Shown: positions 26,558 through 36,110 of the stretch, piece after piece
How the letters are laid out: each line of letters begins with the position of its first letter
How positions within the stretch are numbered: position 1 is the first letter of the stretch
DNA from: UBA5614 sp963667535
GTDB taxonomy: Bacteria > Cloacimonadota > Cloacimonadia > Cloacimonadales > Cloacimonadaceae
Length of the DNA stretch: 64,000 bases
Direction of reading: 5' to 3'
Assembly (NCBI GenBank): GCA_963667535.2
Contig: CAXXDU010000002.1
Span: 3,038,001-3,102,000 of the forward strand
Translations under genes and position numbers: made by a program
Notes under the pieces: model-generated
Databases searched by the model: none
Told to the model about the DNA's origin: nothing
Seen by the model: the letters and a program-made list of their open reading frames with translations, nothing else

Positions 26558-29479
26558 ATGAGGTTATCCCGACAACGATTAATCCTTCTTCTACTACTTG
26601 GATTCATAGCAATTATTTCAGTTTCAATAGCCGTTGCAGTAGAAGAGAAGGGAGCGTTTACAGTAAAGAACTTCAAAGTGAGCGATGTCCCTGCTGATGA
26701 TGGTTCAGGCTTGGTTTTAAGCTGGACTCCACTCCCCAAAGAACGCAGGATTATTGAATATCGCATCTACAGAGGAGTTGACCCGCAGCAGTTGTTCTTC
26801 CTGAGCTCAGTTCCGGTTAATGTTAAAACCGGGGTGGCTTCGGATGCTATGTATTATTACGATAGTTCTCCCGATGAATTTATGGATGTAAAATCACCCG
26901 GAAAGCTAAAGAAAGAAAAACAGCAAGCTAAGGACAGCCCGATTTACCGTAACCCTCCCAGAGATATCAGGATACTTGCTAAGGTTGCAAAGCACTATAG
27001 CATGATTGCCGTGATGGATAAAGGACAATATTATTATCATACTAAAAAGTCCTTATCTGCTGACCCCAAAGATTCCACTGCCTATGCAGGGATGAAATTG
27101 CATCAGATGTCAATCAGGGCAGGATTAAAGTCCGGAGAGAAATACTATTATTCCGTAATTGCGGTAGATGAAACAAATACCTATCATCCTTATGCCAAGA
27201 TTACTTCCGGCTCTCCCAAAGAGAATGCACCTGACAAAGCAAATGAGTTTAATTCGGTTTATCTGCAGGATAAACAAACCCTTCAGTTTGAGTGGGAGTA
27301 TCCTTTATACAAAGATGATTTGGTACAATACCAGATTCTGATGCTTCCTGCGATAACCAATGAGGAATGGAATGCTAAAAAGTATTTACCTGCATTGGGT
27401 GGGATACAAGCTCAGCCAATCACAGGTGGAAATGCAGGTTACTCTAATTATACCTCGTTTGATGCAAAACAATTACTGGCTCAGGGTATGACTTCCGAGC
27501 AGATTCTTAACTCCAGATATTGTCTTGTTTTATATGATGGAGCAGGACTTCCCTCTTATTCCGATATCAGCACACCCAAGCAGGCATATAGCAGCCAGTT
27601 ACCTCCCAAACCTATCTTTAGAGTTTTGGATAAGCCCAATGATAAAGGTGACAGACTTGCTATAATCTGGAGCAACCCGGTTGTTTTAGTGACGAAAGTG
27701 TCCTTTACCAATGCTCAAAACAACAAGATGAAAATCAATTACTTGCTTAATGCTTCAGAAACCCAGAAGGTAAGAAATGTCTATTTCGAATTCTACCGTA
27801 AGGGTGATAAAGAACCGTTTAAGACCATCAACGAGTTTTACACTGATAACATCATTACATTAGACGTTCCGGCCGGTTATGATATCAAACAAGGTATGAG
27901 AGTGGTCTTGAAACTGAAATGTGAACCTGAAATTGAGAAGGATTACCAGCTGGAGCAAAAGCTTGATTGGGATGACCAGATTTTATCGCTCAACCCCGGC
28001 AAGCTTTACAACAAAGGCAATAACCTTTTCGTTCTTCAAAATGTAGTATATCAGAAATCCCCTGCTTCTCCCATATTTTACCAGGCAAAGAAAATGTCTT
28101 CTTATGACAGTAATGTCGAAGTGACTATTCCATATGAATCCCAGCTTTACAGGTTGATTTCCGGGGTTAATGTTATCGATAAAGGCAGTAAAACCACCTA
28201 TGGCGGCGAAAAGGAATTCACCGGTAAACTGGATAAAAATGAACCCGGTATGAGCCTTGTCTTAATGGATGCCAGTATTGATTTGATGGTTGACCCCAAA
28301 ACCAAAAAGGCTATCAGAACCAGCCTGTATGCTTCTGAAGGTAAAAAAGACGCAATAGCAAAGCAGAAAGATACTGAAAGTAAAATCAAACAAATCAAAT
28401 CACAAATCGCCATGATGTCAGCTCAGGCAGCTGCTAATCCCGAAGCTGCGCAGGCTATGGCTCAGATGAAAAACCAGATTGGTGATTTGGAAAAGACGCT
28501 GGAGCTTTTGAAGAATCCTGAATTGCTCAAAGCAAATGCAATGACTTCAGATAAACAAAGAATGCGTTTTATTGCTCATACACGTGAAAAAGACAAACGC
28601 AGAGCATCTTTTTATCTGGTAAGAACAGATGGAAAGGGTATGTTTATCGAAAGTGAGATGCCCAAGGATGCAGAAGGCGAGTATATCTACAATGCACCGA
28701 TAGCCAACTGGTTTGATAATAATAAGCTCACAGCCTTATTTGCATCTTTATTGTTTGGTTTGATGGTGTTTTATTTTGTGGTCAAAGCCAGAAAAGGTCA
28801 TGATCTTTACATCAGACCGATTGCAGGTATTCACGAAATCGATAATGCTATCGGCAGAGCTACTGAAATGGGCAGACCTATCCTCTATATTATGGGTAGC
28901 GGAAGCTTGTCAGACAACTCCATTATTGCATCTCTCGGTATCTTAAGTCAGGTGGCAAAAAAGGCTGCTGAATATGATACCAGACTGATTGTGCCATGCT
29001 ATGACTATATCGTAATGCCTGTAGCTCAGGAAATCGTACGTGAAGCACATTACGCAGCCGGCAGACCGGACTCCTATGATAAAAACAATGTGTTTTATCT
29101 GACCAGTGTTCAGTTTGCTTATGTTGCCGGTGTGAATGGTATAATGATCAGAGAAAAGGTAGCCACCAATTTCTATCTGGGCTTCTTCGCTGCCGAAGCA
29201 CTGCTGATGACTGAAACAGGTAATGCTCAAGGCACTATCCAGATTGCAGGTTCTGATGCTGTAACCCAGATTCCGTTCTTTATTACAACATGTGACTATA
29301 CATTAATCGGCGAAGAGCTGTATGCTGCTTCTGCCTATTTAAACCGCGAACCCATGCTCTTGGGAACCCTAAAGGCTCAGGATTATTACAAATTCCTGAT
29401 ACTGAGCTGTATTTTTATAGGATCTATCCTCAGCACTTTCCAAGTCATGGAATTTATCCAGATATTCCCAGTGAAATAG
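26558..29479 (+). CDS. fibronectin-III / DUF6754-type membrane protein, paralogue 1
   Basis: A 973-residue envelope protein of unknown function. An N-terminal signal or anchor (about 7-27) precedes Fn3-like strands: DVPADDGSGLVLSWTPLPK, LQFEWEYPLYKDDLVQYQI and DKPNDKGDRLAIIW. Then come a coiled coil (about 598-660, Lys/Gln/Ala-rich), a transmembrane segment (about 722-742), a globular domain (about 748-938: DLYIRPIAGIHEIDNAIGRA, TEMGRPILYIMGSGS, LLMTETGNAQGTIQIAGSDA) of the DUF6754 type, and a final transmembrane segment (about 944-966). The first gene of a tight operon. The gene at 31982 encodes a full-length paralogue. Shine-Dalgarno ACAGGAGACC. Confidence 0.85.
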   Translation: MRLSRQRLILLLLLGFIAIISVSIAVAVEEKGAFTVKNFKVSDVPADDGSGLVLSWTPLPKERRIIEYRIYRGVDPQQLFFLSSVPVNVKTGVASDAMYYYDSSPDEFMDVKSPGKLKKEKQQAKDSPIYRNPPRDIRILAKVAKHYSMIAVMDKGQYYYHTKKSLSADPKDSTAYAGMKLHQMSIRAGLKSGEKYYYSVIAVDETNTYHPYAKITSGSPKENAPDKANEFNSVYLQDKQTLQFEWEYPLYKDDLVQYQILMLPAITNEEWNAKKYLPALGGIQAQPITGGNAGYSNYTSFDAKQLLAQGMTSEQILNSRYCLVLYDGAGLPSYSDISTPKQAYSSQLPPKPIFRVLDKPNDKGDRLAIIWSNPVVLVTKVSFTNAQNNKMKINYLLNASETQKVRNVYFEFYRKGDKEPFKTINEFYTDNIITLDVPAGYDIKQGMRVVLKLKCEPEIEKDYQLEQKLDWDDQILSLNPGKLYNKGNNLFVLQNVVYQKSPASPIFYQAKKMSSYDSNVEVTIPYESQLYRLISGVNVIDKGSKTTYGGEKEFTGKLDKNEPGMSLVLMDASIDLMVDPKTKKAIRTSLYASEGKKDAIAKQKDTESKIKQIKSQIAMMSAQAAANPEAAQAMAQMKNQIGDLEKTLELLKNPELLKANAMTSDKQRMRFIAHTREKDKRRASFYLVRTDGKGMFIESEMPKDAEGEYIYNAPIANWFDNNKLTALFASLLFGLMVFYFVVKARKGHDLYIRPIAGIHEIDNAIGRATEMGRPILYIMGSGSLSDNSIIASLGILSQVAKKAAEYDTRLIVPCYDYIVMPVAQEIVREAHYAAGRPDSYDKNNVFYLTSVQFAYVAGVNGIMIREKVATNFYLGFFAAEALLMTETGNAQGTIQIAGSDAVTQIPFFITTCDYTLIGEELYAASAYLNREPMLLGTLKAQDYYKFLILSCIFIGSILSTFQVMEFIQIFPVK

Positions 29480-29494
29480 AAAGTAGGAGGATAA

Positions 29495-30124
29495 GTGAAA
29501 AAGAATCTACCGTTAGCAATAGTAATAATCGGAGGATTTGTATGGGTGCTTTGGGCATTTATACCCCATAAAGTATTCTCTGACGATTTTATAAACAAGT
29601 TTTATCTACCCTGGATTTATGTGCAGGCTCCGTTTGGAGTTGTTTTGGGTGTAATGTCTTTGGTAATGATGCACACTGCCAAGATTCAACGCAAAGCTCC
29701 CAAATGGCAGTATAGCTTTTTTGCCTTGGGTGGTTTGGTCGTAACTTGTATAGCAGGTTTTGGCTGGGGAACTCAGAATGGAACGCCACTGATGTGGATG
29801 TTTACAAATATGCAGATGCCTATGAGTTCAACTATGTTTGCCTTGCTGGCATTCTATATAGCATCCGCTGCGTATAAAGCGTTCCGTGCCCGCTCCCCGG
29901 AAGCAACAGTACTTTTACTGGCAGCAGTCGTTGTCATGCTTGCACAGGTTCCACTGGGTATGAAGATCAGTAAACACCTACCGGATATTTCACAATGGAT
30001 TTTGGATGTACCAAATAATGCTGCCAAAAGAGGTATCTTTTTGGGTATCGGTTTAGGTGGTGTGGCTACGTCTTTGAAAATATTACTTGGCATCGAGCGC
30101 TCATATTTGGGCGGCGGTGATTGA
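29495..30124 (+). CDS. polytopic membrane protein of the DUF6754 locus
   Basis: A 209-residue integral membrane protein with about six hydrophobic helices (for example LAIVIIGGFVWVLWAFI, FGVVLGVMSLVMMH, WQYSFFALGGLVVTCIAGF, ATVLLLAAVVVMLAQVPLG). No family recognised. GTG start with TAGGAGGATAA upstream, 15 bp after the Fn3/DUF6754 gene and 15 bp before the next gene, so almost surely co-translated. It may form the membrane core of a complex with its neighbours (inference). Confidence 0.8.
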   Translation: MKKNLPLAIVIIGGFVWVLWAFIPHKVFSDDFINKFYLPWIYVQAPFGVVLGVMSLVMMHTAKIQRKAPKWQYSFFALGGLVVTCIAGFGWGTQNGTPLMWMFTNMQMPMSSTMFALLAFYIASAAYKAFRARSPEATVLLLAAVVVMLAQVPLGMKISKHLPDISQWILDVPNNAAKRGIFLGIGLGGVATSLKILLGIERSYLGGGD

Positions 30125-30139
30125 TTAAGGAGGTGAAAA

Positions 30140-31282
30140 GTGCAAATATTTGAAAAACTCCAGGCTCTCGACCGTCGTTACATATATATAGTTATAGCTT
30201 TGGCTATCATCATTCCTTTGATGATACCTTATAATTCAGATGTGGTGACTACTCCTCCCACAGAAAACCTCTATCAATTGGTAGATTCTTACGCAGGGCG
30301 CAGTGACAGGGCAATACTAATCAGCTTCTTACATGATGCTGCTACCATGCCGGAACTGTACCCGATGGAAATCGCTATATTAAGGCACTGCTTTGAACGT
30401 AAAATCAAAGTTTTTACATTAACGTTCACTCCTGCCGGTGCACCTATTATAGATTTTGCCATTAATTCGGTGAAAGAAGAGTATCCCAATATCCAGTCAG
30501 GTGTGGATTATTGTAACTTCGGTTACAAGATTATGCCTATGATTACAGCGCTTGGTATGGGAGATAACATTGCAACAGCGATTGACACCGATGCAGAGGG
30601 TCGCAAACTCGCCAATCTGCCTATCATGAAAGATATCGTAAACTATAATGAAATGAACCTGATTATTGAAACCAGTGGTTCTTCAGCAGGTGGTACCTGG
30701 ATTACTTATGCCCGTCCAAAGTTTGGCGCTAATGTTGCTGTTGGTGTAACTGCTGTTATGGCTGCTGATGAATATCCTTTACTGCAATCCGGACAATTGA
30801 TTGGTATGCTTACAGGTCTGAAAGGTGCTGCCGAATATGAGAAACTGGTTGATGTCTTTGCCGGTTATCGTGATGACAACTTCCCCAAGGGCAGACCCTT
30901 TAGCAAGGAAATCCTGCGCGACTCATCTATTAATAAGCTGATAAATATTACAACTCAGACAAAAGCAATCTTTACTCCTGAAGAGTATAATGCTTTCGTG
31001 GCAAAGTATCCTGCCAAGACCAGCGAATTGAATCAGCTAAAAACAGATGATGACGGCAAGATAGTCTTTGATGTAACAAAGATTACTCCTGACCAGCAGA
31101 AAGCTCTGGGAGACAATCTTTGGAATGCTCTGAATAAACGTACTTACAATATTTTATACAAATTCAAAGTTGCCCGTATCGGTATGAATGCTCAGTCTGT
31201 GGCTCATATCGTCATACTTATGTTTATCCTGATTGGTAATATCGGGTACTTTTTAACCAGATCAAATGAGAAAAAGGCGTAA
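30140..31282 (+). CDS. membrane-anchored protein related to the DUF6754 domain
   Basis: A 380-residue protein with transmembrane segments at both ends (about 14-32 and 348-370) and a soluble domain between. The order of features in the soluble part (RAILISFLHDAATMPE; MNLIIETSGSSAGGTWITYA; FGANVAVGVTAVMAADEYPL; LIGMLTGLKGAAEYEKL) parallels the DUF6754 region of the flanking large proteins (RPILYIMGSGS; LLMTETGNAQGTIQIAGSDA; TLIGEELYAASAYL). I infer a shared fold. GTG start with a strong AAGGAGG Shine-Dalgarno, 15 bp after the preceding gene. Function unknown. Confidence 0.75.
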   Translation: MQIFEKLQALDRRYIYIVIALAIIIPLMIPYNSDVVTTPPTENLYQLVDSYAGRSDRAILISFLHDAATMPELYPMEIAILRHCFERKIKVFTLTFTPAGAPIIDFAINSVKEEYPNIQSGVDYCNFGYKIMPMITALGMGDNIATAIDTDAEGRKLANLPIMKDIVNYNEMNLIIETSGSSAGGTWITYARPKFGANVAVGVTAVMAADEYPLLQSGQLIGMLTGLKGAAEYEKLVDVFAGYRDDNFPKGRPFSKEILRDSSINKLINITTQTKAIFTPEEYNAFVAKYPAKTSELNQLKTDDDGKIVFDVTKITPDQQKALGDNLWNALNKRTYNILYKFKVARIGMNAQSVAHIVILMFILIGNIGYFLTRSNEKKA

Positions 31283-31294
31283 AGGGAGGAAACC

Positions 31295-31897
31295 ATGTCA
31301 TTCGAAACCTTTAGTAATCTAGTAGCTGCATTCTTCACATTCTGTATATTCTCTTTCCTTTACAAGGATAATCCGTTATATCAAATGGCTGAACAACTGC
31401 TCGTGGGTATTTCTGTCGGATACAGTGTGGTTTATTCCTATGAACGTATCTTTATACCCTGGTTGTATCAACCGATTTTCCTTAAACAACAGTTTTATTT
31501 AATCTTCCCGGCTTTGATAGGTTCATTGTATCTGTTCCGCTTTAGCAGAAACCTCAGTTGGCTATCCCGTTACCCGATTGCCTTTTCCATGATGGCAGTG
31601 GGTGCCGGTGTTCCATTGTCAATGCATGCAGGTATTCTGGTCCAGATGAGACAGGCAATGGTTCCTCTTGAGACCTTCAATCTGTTCCTGATATTCCTGG
31701 GAACGATTGCAGTTTTGCTCTATTTCTATTTTTCCAAAGCCCATACGGGATTATACGGTAAGTTTACTACTATTGGTAAATGGTATATGATGATAGGGTT
31801 CGGCGCATCTTTCGGTTTAACCGTTATGGCTCGTATATCCCTGTTAATTGGTAGAATTCAGTTCCTCGTCGGCGATGTCCTGAAACTGATAAAATAG
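31295..31897 (+). CDS. second polytopic membrane protein of the DUF6754 locus
   Basis: A 200-residue integral membrane protein with about six hydrophobic helices (FSNLVAAFFTFCIFSFLY, LLVGISVGYSVVYSYE, FYLIFPALIGSLYLF, YPIAFSMMAVGAGVPL, FNLFLIFLGTIAVLLYFYF, MMIGFGASFGLTVMARISLL). No family recognised. ATG with GGAGG upstream, 12 bp after the preceding gene. A terminator-like hairpin follows it. Confidence 0.8.
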   Translation: MSFETFSNLVAAFFTFCIFSFLYKDNPLYQMAEQLLVGISVGYSVVYSYERIFIPWLYQPIFLKQQFYLIFPALIGSLYLFRFSRNLSWLSRYPIAFSMMAVGAGVPLSMHAGILVQMRQAMVPLETFNLFLIFLGTIAVLLYFYFSKAHTGLYGKFTTIGKWYMMIGFGASFGLTVMARISLLIGRIQFLVGDVLKLIK

Positions 31898-31906
31898 CTC
31901 TTTATA

Positions 31907-31953
31907 AACCGAATCGGGTTCAGTCCGGCTGAACCCGTTCGGTTTTCCTTTTT
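31907..31953 (+). terminator. intra-locus rho-independent terminator
   Basis: AACCGAA-CGGGTTCAG arm with its inverse CTGAACCCG-TTCGGTT (one internal mismatch), then TTCCTTTTT. It is placed between the fourth and fifth genes of the DUF6754 locus, so the last gene may be expressed at a different level or from its own promoter. Confidence 0.75.
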
Positions 31954-31981
31954 ACAGACACGCTTTTAAAATGAGGATAAC

Positions 31982-34792
31982 ATGATTAAATACTTAACAA
32001 CGATAATTATTCTATTATGTGTAACATTCAGCTTTCAGGCTGCAACTCAATCCGCTCCTTTAGGAAAAATACAATCCTTTCAGGCTAATGATGTTCCTTT
32101 TGATGATGGAACAGGTGTGGTGCTTTCATGGAAACCGCTGCCCAAAGCCATGCGGATCATCTTATACCGTGTATACAGAGGTACAAGCCCTGATACTTTG
32201 TATAATTTCGGGCAGGTGGAAGTTGACCCTGGTGCCGGAGTTGCGGCAGAGAAAATGTATTATTATGATAAAGATTTTCAGCTTCTGCTTACAATTGACT
32301 CTCCTTCCAAAGTAAAGAAAGAGAAACAGCAGCCCTTAAAAAGCCCGTTATATCAGAAAGTCCCGCGTGACCCCGTAATTCTAAAGGATTTCCTCAAGAA
32401 TTTTACCGTTATCGGGATTACTGACCAAAGCAACATTTATAAGCATTCACTCAAGGTTACAAATAGCGATGGTACCGTTTCAGCAGGCTTGAAGCCAACT
32501 CAGTTTGAACAAATCGCAGCCAATCCAATCCCGGGGAAAAAATACTACTATACTGTTCTTGCAGTTAATGAAAAAGGCACATATCTTCCCTGTGCTGACA
32601 TCAAAAGCGCTATTCCGTTTGATAACCCGCCTGATACTATTAGCCAGCTTAATTCTGTCTTCCTGACAGATACGAAAGAATTCAGATTGGAATGGGTACC
32701 TGCCTATTCCAGTAATGATATCGCCATGTGGCAGTTCTGGCTGATGCCCAAGTCGCAGATTGCTGCTTTTAATAGCTGGCAAACCACATATGTTGCAAAA
32801 GGTGGTGTCCCTGCTCCCTGGACAACTAATGCTATTATGCTGGGTGAGAAATATCATGATTACAACAATTACATTACGATAAAGACTCAAAATGGGAAAG
32901 TAGTGAATCCCGATGGTTCACTGGGTGCAACACTGCCATTGAATAATCTGCAGGATTATACTCTTGTTTTGGCTGCTCAGGATTATAGCGGATATAACTC
33001 TTATGCTATGGGCATGCCCACGAAGTTTAACCAATCTACTAATTTACCTGCACCGGCTGTTTTCAATGTTACAGATAAGCCCAATGATAAGGGTGATACA
33101 AATACTCTTTCCTTCGGTTTGCCGATTTGCTATATCACTCAGGCTTCCTATACTAATTCTAAACGGACTAAAATCAAAATCAATTACGAAGTATCGGAAA
33201 ACATCAAATACAAGATTGAAAACCTGGTGTTTCAGATTTTAGCTGAAAATGGAAAGCTCTTGGGTACAATATCTGAACGCTATCCTGACAAGATAATCTA
33301 TCTGAAAGTAGAAAAAGGTTCAACTGCGTTTACCAGATTGCAGATCAAAGTAGCCTTTAAATTCAAAGGTACAAAGGAACTCTCGGATTATTACGTCCAT
33401 CAGAATCTTTCCTTTGACGAGCAGACCAAGCGCTTTATGAGTGACGATATCTATTATAGAAAGGAAAACCTTTCCCAGATATATTATCAGATTTTTAGAA
33501 AGAATCTTTTACAATCGGGTTATTCCCCGGTTAAAAAACTTGCCTCTATCTCCCGCAGTTATGATGATATCATTAATTTTGAAACTACTCTGGACCGCTT
33601 AATCACCGGTGTGGACGTTAAGACCGGAAGGTTATTGATAGATCCAACCTTAAATTTCGCAGTAGATCAAAAAGCAGGTATCCCTTTGTTTGTGAATATC
33701 TATAAAGCTGAAGAGGAAAAGTCTCTCAAGAAAATGAAGGATGAGCTTGCTTCTCTGAAGAAATCTCTATCTGCCAATCCTGCCAAAGCTGATTCCATCA
33801 AACAGGTCATTGCTGAGAAAGAAGCATATCTGAACGCTTTAACCAAACATCCGGCTTATCTGGCAGCTTTAAAGCAAAACAATCCCAGGTCCTGGTTGAA
33901 AATCTTCCATAAAGAGCAACTCATAAACTCTCGTACCTATTCATATTTAATCATGAAAACTGATAACAAAGGTACATACAGTTTTTCCGAAGAGAGTAAG
34001 CCATATATACCAATTGCCAATTGGTTCAACTGGAATTTCCTTATCGCTTTGATTGCCAGCGTAATATTCACAATAATAGTTATCTATGCCAGTTTCAAAG
34101 CACGCAGAGGTGGAGATTTATATCTGCGCCCAATCGCCGGGTTACAGGAAATCGATAATGCTGTCGGCAGAGCCACCGAAATGGGCAGACCGATACTGTA
34201 CGTACCGGGTTGGAGTTCTATCGGTGAAATTACCACAATTGCCTCGATGATGATTCTCAATCGGGTTGCCAAGAAAGCTGCCGAATATGATACCCGCATA
34301 TTGGTGCCCAATAGTGACTATTATGTCATGCCCTTGGCACAGGAAATGGTAAGAGAAGCTTTTTATGAAGCAGGACGTCCTGACAGTTATAATCCTGTGG
34401 ATGTTTTCTATATCACCAGCGACCAATTCCCCTATGCTGCCGGTGTAAACGGAACCATGATTAGGGAAAAGAGCGCAACCAATTTCTATATGGGATTCTT
34501 TAATGCCGAAGCCCTGCTCATGACTGAAACAGGTAATGCCACAGGTTCTATCCAAATAGCCGGAACTGACGCTATCACTCAGGTTCCCTTTTTCATAGCT
34601 ACCTGTGATTACACCCTGATTGGTGAAGAGTTTTACGCTGCATCCGCTTATCTTTCCAAAGACCCGGAACTGGTTTCTATGCTCAAAGCACAAGACTATT
34701 TCAAATTCCTCATAATCTTCTTCATTCTTCTGGGAGCTATTTTATCAACCATGCATTTTAACTGGCTGACCAATGCTTTCCCGTTAGAATAG
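31982..34792 (+). CDS. fibronectin-III / DUF6754-type membrane protein, paralogue 2
   Basis: A 936-residue paralogue of the product of 26558-29479 with the same order: signal peptide (about 1-20), Fn3-like strands (NDVPFDDGTGVVLSWKPLPK; DKPNDKGDTNTLSF), coiled coil (about 577-625), transmembrane segment (about 685-707), DUF6754 domain (about 711-900: DLYLRPIAGLQEIDNAVGRA, LLMTETGNATGSIQIAGTDA) and a last transmembrane segment. The C-terminal domain is much better conserved between the two paralogues than the Fn3 part. Shine-Dalgarno TGAGGATAAC. A terminator follows at 34827. Confidence 0.85.
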   Translation: MIKYLTTIIILLCVTFSFQAATQSAPLGKIQSFQANDVPFDDGTGVVLSWKPLPKAMRIILYRVYRGTSPDTLYNFGQVEVDPGAGVAAEKMYYYDKDFQLLLTIDSPSKVKKEKQQPLKSPLYQKVPRDPVILKDFLKNFTVIGITDQSNIYKHSLKVTNSDGTVSAGLKPTQFEQIAANPIPGKKYYYTVLAVNEKGTYLPCADIKSAIPFDNPPDTISQLNSVFLTDTKEFRLEWVPAYSSNDIAMWQFWLMPKSQIAAFNSWQTTYVAKGGVPAPWTTNAIMLGEKYHDYNNYITIKTQNGKVVNPDGSLGATLPLNNLQDYTLVLAAQDYSGYNSYAMGMPTKFNQSTNLPAPAVFNVTDKPNDKGDTNTLSFGLPICYITQASYTNSKRTKIKINYEVSENIKYKIENLVFQILAENGKLLGTISERYPDKIIYLKVEKGSTAFTRLQIKVAFKFKGTKELSDYYVHQNLSFDEQTKRFMSDDIYYRKENLSQIYYQIFRKNLLQSGYSPVKKLASISRSYDDIINFETTLDRLITGVDVKTGRLLIDPTLNFAVDQKAGIPLFVNIYKAEEEKSLKKMKDELASLKKSLSANPAKADSIKQVIAEKEAYLNALTKHPAYLAALKQNNPRSWLKIFHKEQLINSRTYSYLIMKTDNKGTYSFSEESKPYIPIANWFNWNFLIALIASVIFTIIVIYASFKARRGGDLYLRPIAGLQEIDNAVGRATEMGRPILYVPGWSSIGEITTIASMMILNRVAKKAAEYDTRILVPNSDYYVMPLAQEMVREAFYEAGRPDSYNPVDVFYITSDQFPYAAGVNGTMIREKSATNFYMGFFNAEALLMTETGNATGSIQIAGTDAITQVPFFIATCDYTLIGEEFYAASAYLSKDPELVSMLKAQDYFKFLIIFFILLGAILSTMHFNWLTNAFPLE

Positions 34793-34826
34793 AGTAACTA
34801 TAGGATAATTTCCAGTCTATGATAGA

Positions 34827-34862
34827 GTGGTATTTGATTATTTTCAAATACCACTTTTTTTA
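34827..34862 (+). terminator. rho-independent terminator of the DUF6754 locus
   Basis: GTGGTATTTGA...TCAAATACCAC stem (11-12 bp, short loop) followed by a run of T, 35 bp after the stop. Confidence 0.92.
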
Positions 34863-34959
34863 CAATATAGCATATTACAAAGTTAAGAATGTTGTGTAGT
34901 TACTGAAGAGAATGTAGTTTCATAATCAAGGATATGAGAATCGAGTTTAGGAGGTTTAC

Positions 34960-35379
34960 ATGCATGTAAATGAGGCGATAGAAGCAGGAATTGAATTAAT
35001 CCAAAACAGTCGTATCTGCTTTTTGGGAACCAATCATACGGACGGCTACCCCCGTCTGAAAGCCATGCTCAATACTAAAAACGAAGGGATACAAAAGGTC
35101 TGGCTCATTACTAATACCGGGTCGAAACGAGTAGCTCAATTACGTACTGACACTCGGGCTTCCATATACTTTGTTGATCAGACAAGGTTCATGGGCTTAC
35201 TTCTGGTAGGTGATATTACCTTACGGTTTGATCGGGAAGCTCGTGAAATGATGTGGAAACCAGGTTATGAAATGTACTATCCGCATGGTATTGATGACCC
35301 TGATTATGCTGTTCTTGAGTTTACTACCATCCATGTCAATTACTACCACGGTTTGGCTAATATTGATTTCAATTTATAA
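34960..35379 (+). CDS. pyridoxamine 5'-phosphate oxidase-like FMN-binding protein
   Basis: A 139-residue split-barrel flavin-binding protein of the pyridoxamine 5'-phosphate oxidase-like superfamily: NSRICFLGTNHTDGYPRLKAM at the start (first strands), TRASIYFVDQTRFMGLLLVGDI, and YAVLEFTTIHVNYYHGL at the end. Members bind FMN, F420 or heme, and the substrate here is unknown. ATG with GGAGG upstream. It is a single gene, convergent with the LpxH-like gene (2 bp between stops). Confidence 0.85.
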   Translation: MHVNEAIEAGIELIQNSRICFLGTNHTDGYPRLKAMLNTKNEGIQKVWLITNTGSKRVAQLRTDTRASIYFVDQTRFMGLLLVGDITLRFDREAREMMWKPGYEMYYPHGIDDPDYAVLEFTTIHVNYYHGLANIDFNL

Positions 35380-35381
35380 AC

Positions 35382-36107
35382 TTATTCAAATGTGCAGAGT
35401 TCGAGAACACCGTCGATGATTTTGACATAGGTGTGGTTTACCAGCCAATCACCGCTATTGGCGTACACGCCTTTCTCCATCGGGATAACGCAGGGTTCAT
35501 GCGTATGCCCCATGATGACATAGTCATAATCATTGAGCAGAGAGCGCGCATAATCTTCCAGTCCGGCTTTCTTAAGTCCTTCAATCCTGTGTGAAACGCG
35601 TTTCAGCCTGCTGCTGCGGGAAAGAGTTTTACCCAATGCCAAAGCCCAATCCGGATGAATGATAGAAAACAGTTTCTTGGTAAAAGGTAATCTGATTATC
35701 TGCCGCAGTAGTTTGTATTTGGCATCATTTGTTGTATGCAAATCGCCATGTGTAAAGAAGATTTTCTTTTTATCTGTTTCCAGCACAAAGGCATCCTGAT
35801 GCAGTTCAATTTGCATCTGAACCGGGAAGAAATCATTGAACCAGAAATCGTGATTACCGCTGATATAAACAATTCTGCAACCCTTTTCCCTGATGTCAGC
35901 CAATATCTTCAGTACCGGGAAATATGCTTTGATGATGGTATATTTCCAATCAAACCAGAGGTCAAAGATATCACCATTGAGAATGAGCCAGTCATAATGA
36001 CCAGGTAAAGTCCTCAGGAAAGAAAGCGCTTTGGCATTAAGCTCCACATCCTCAAGATTGGGAGTGGAAAACTTATAATGCAGGTCCGATATGGCACAGA
36101 TACGCAT
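35382..36107 (-). CDS. calcineurin-like phosphoesterase, LpxH-like
   Basis: A 241-residue metallophosphoesterase. It has the full set of metal ligands: SDLH (residues 7-10), GDIFD, GNHDFW, FTHGD and GHTHEP. The order and length resemble UDP-2,3-diacylglucosamine hydrolase (LpxH) of lipid A synthesis, but true LpxH cannot be separated from related phosphoesterases by eye. The last gene of a seven-gene minus-strand operon, 3 bp after the DUF4159 gene. Confidence 0.82.
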   Translation of the reverse strand: MRICAISDLHYKFSTPNLEDVELNAKALSFLRTLPGHYDWLILNGDIFDLWFDWKYTIIKAYFPVLKILADIREKGCRIVYISGNHDFWFNDFFPVQMQIELHQDAFVLETDKKKIFFTHGDLHTTNDAKYKLLRQIIRLPFTKKLFSIIHPDWALALGKTLSRSSRLKRVSHRIEGLKKAGLEDYARSLLNDYDYVIMGHTHEPCVIPMEKGVYANSGDWLVNHTYVKIIDGVLELCTFE

Positions 36108-36110
36108 GAT

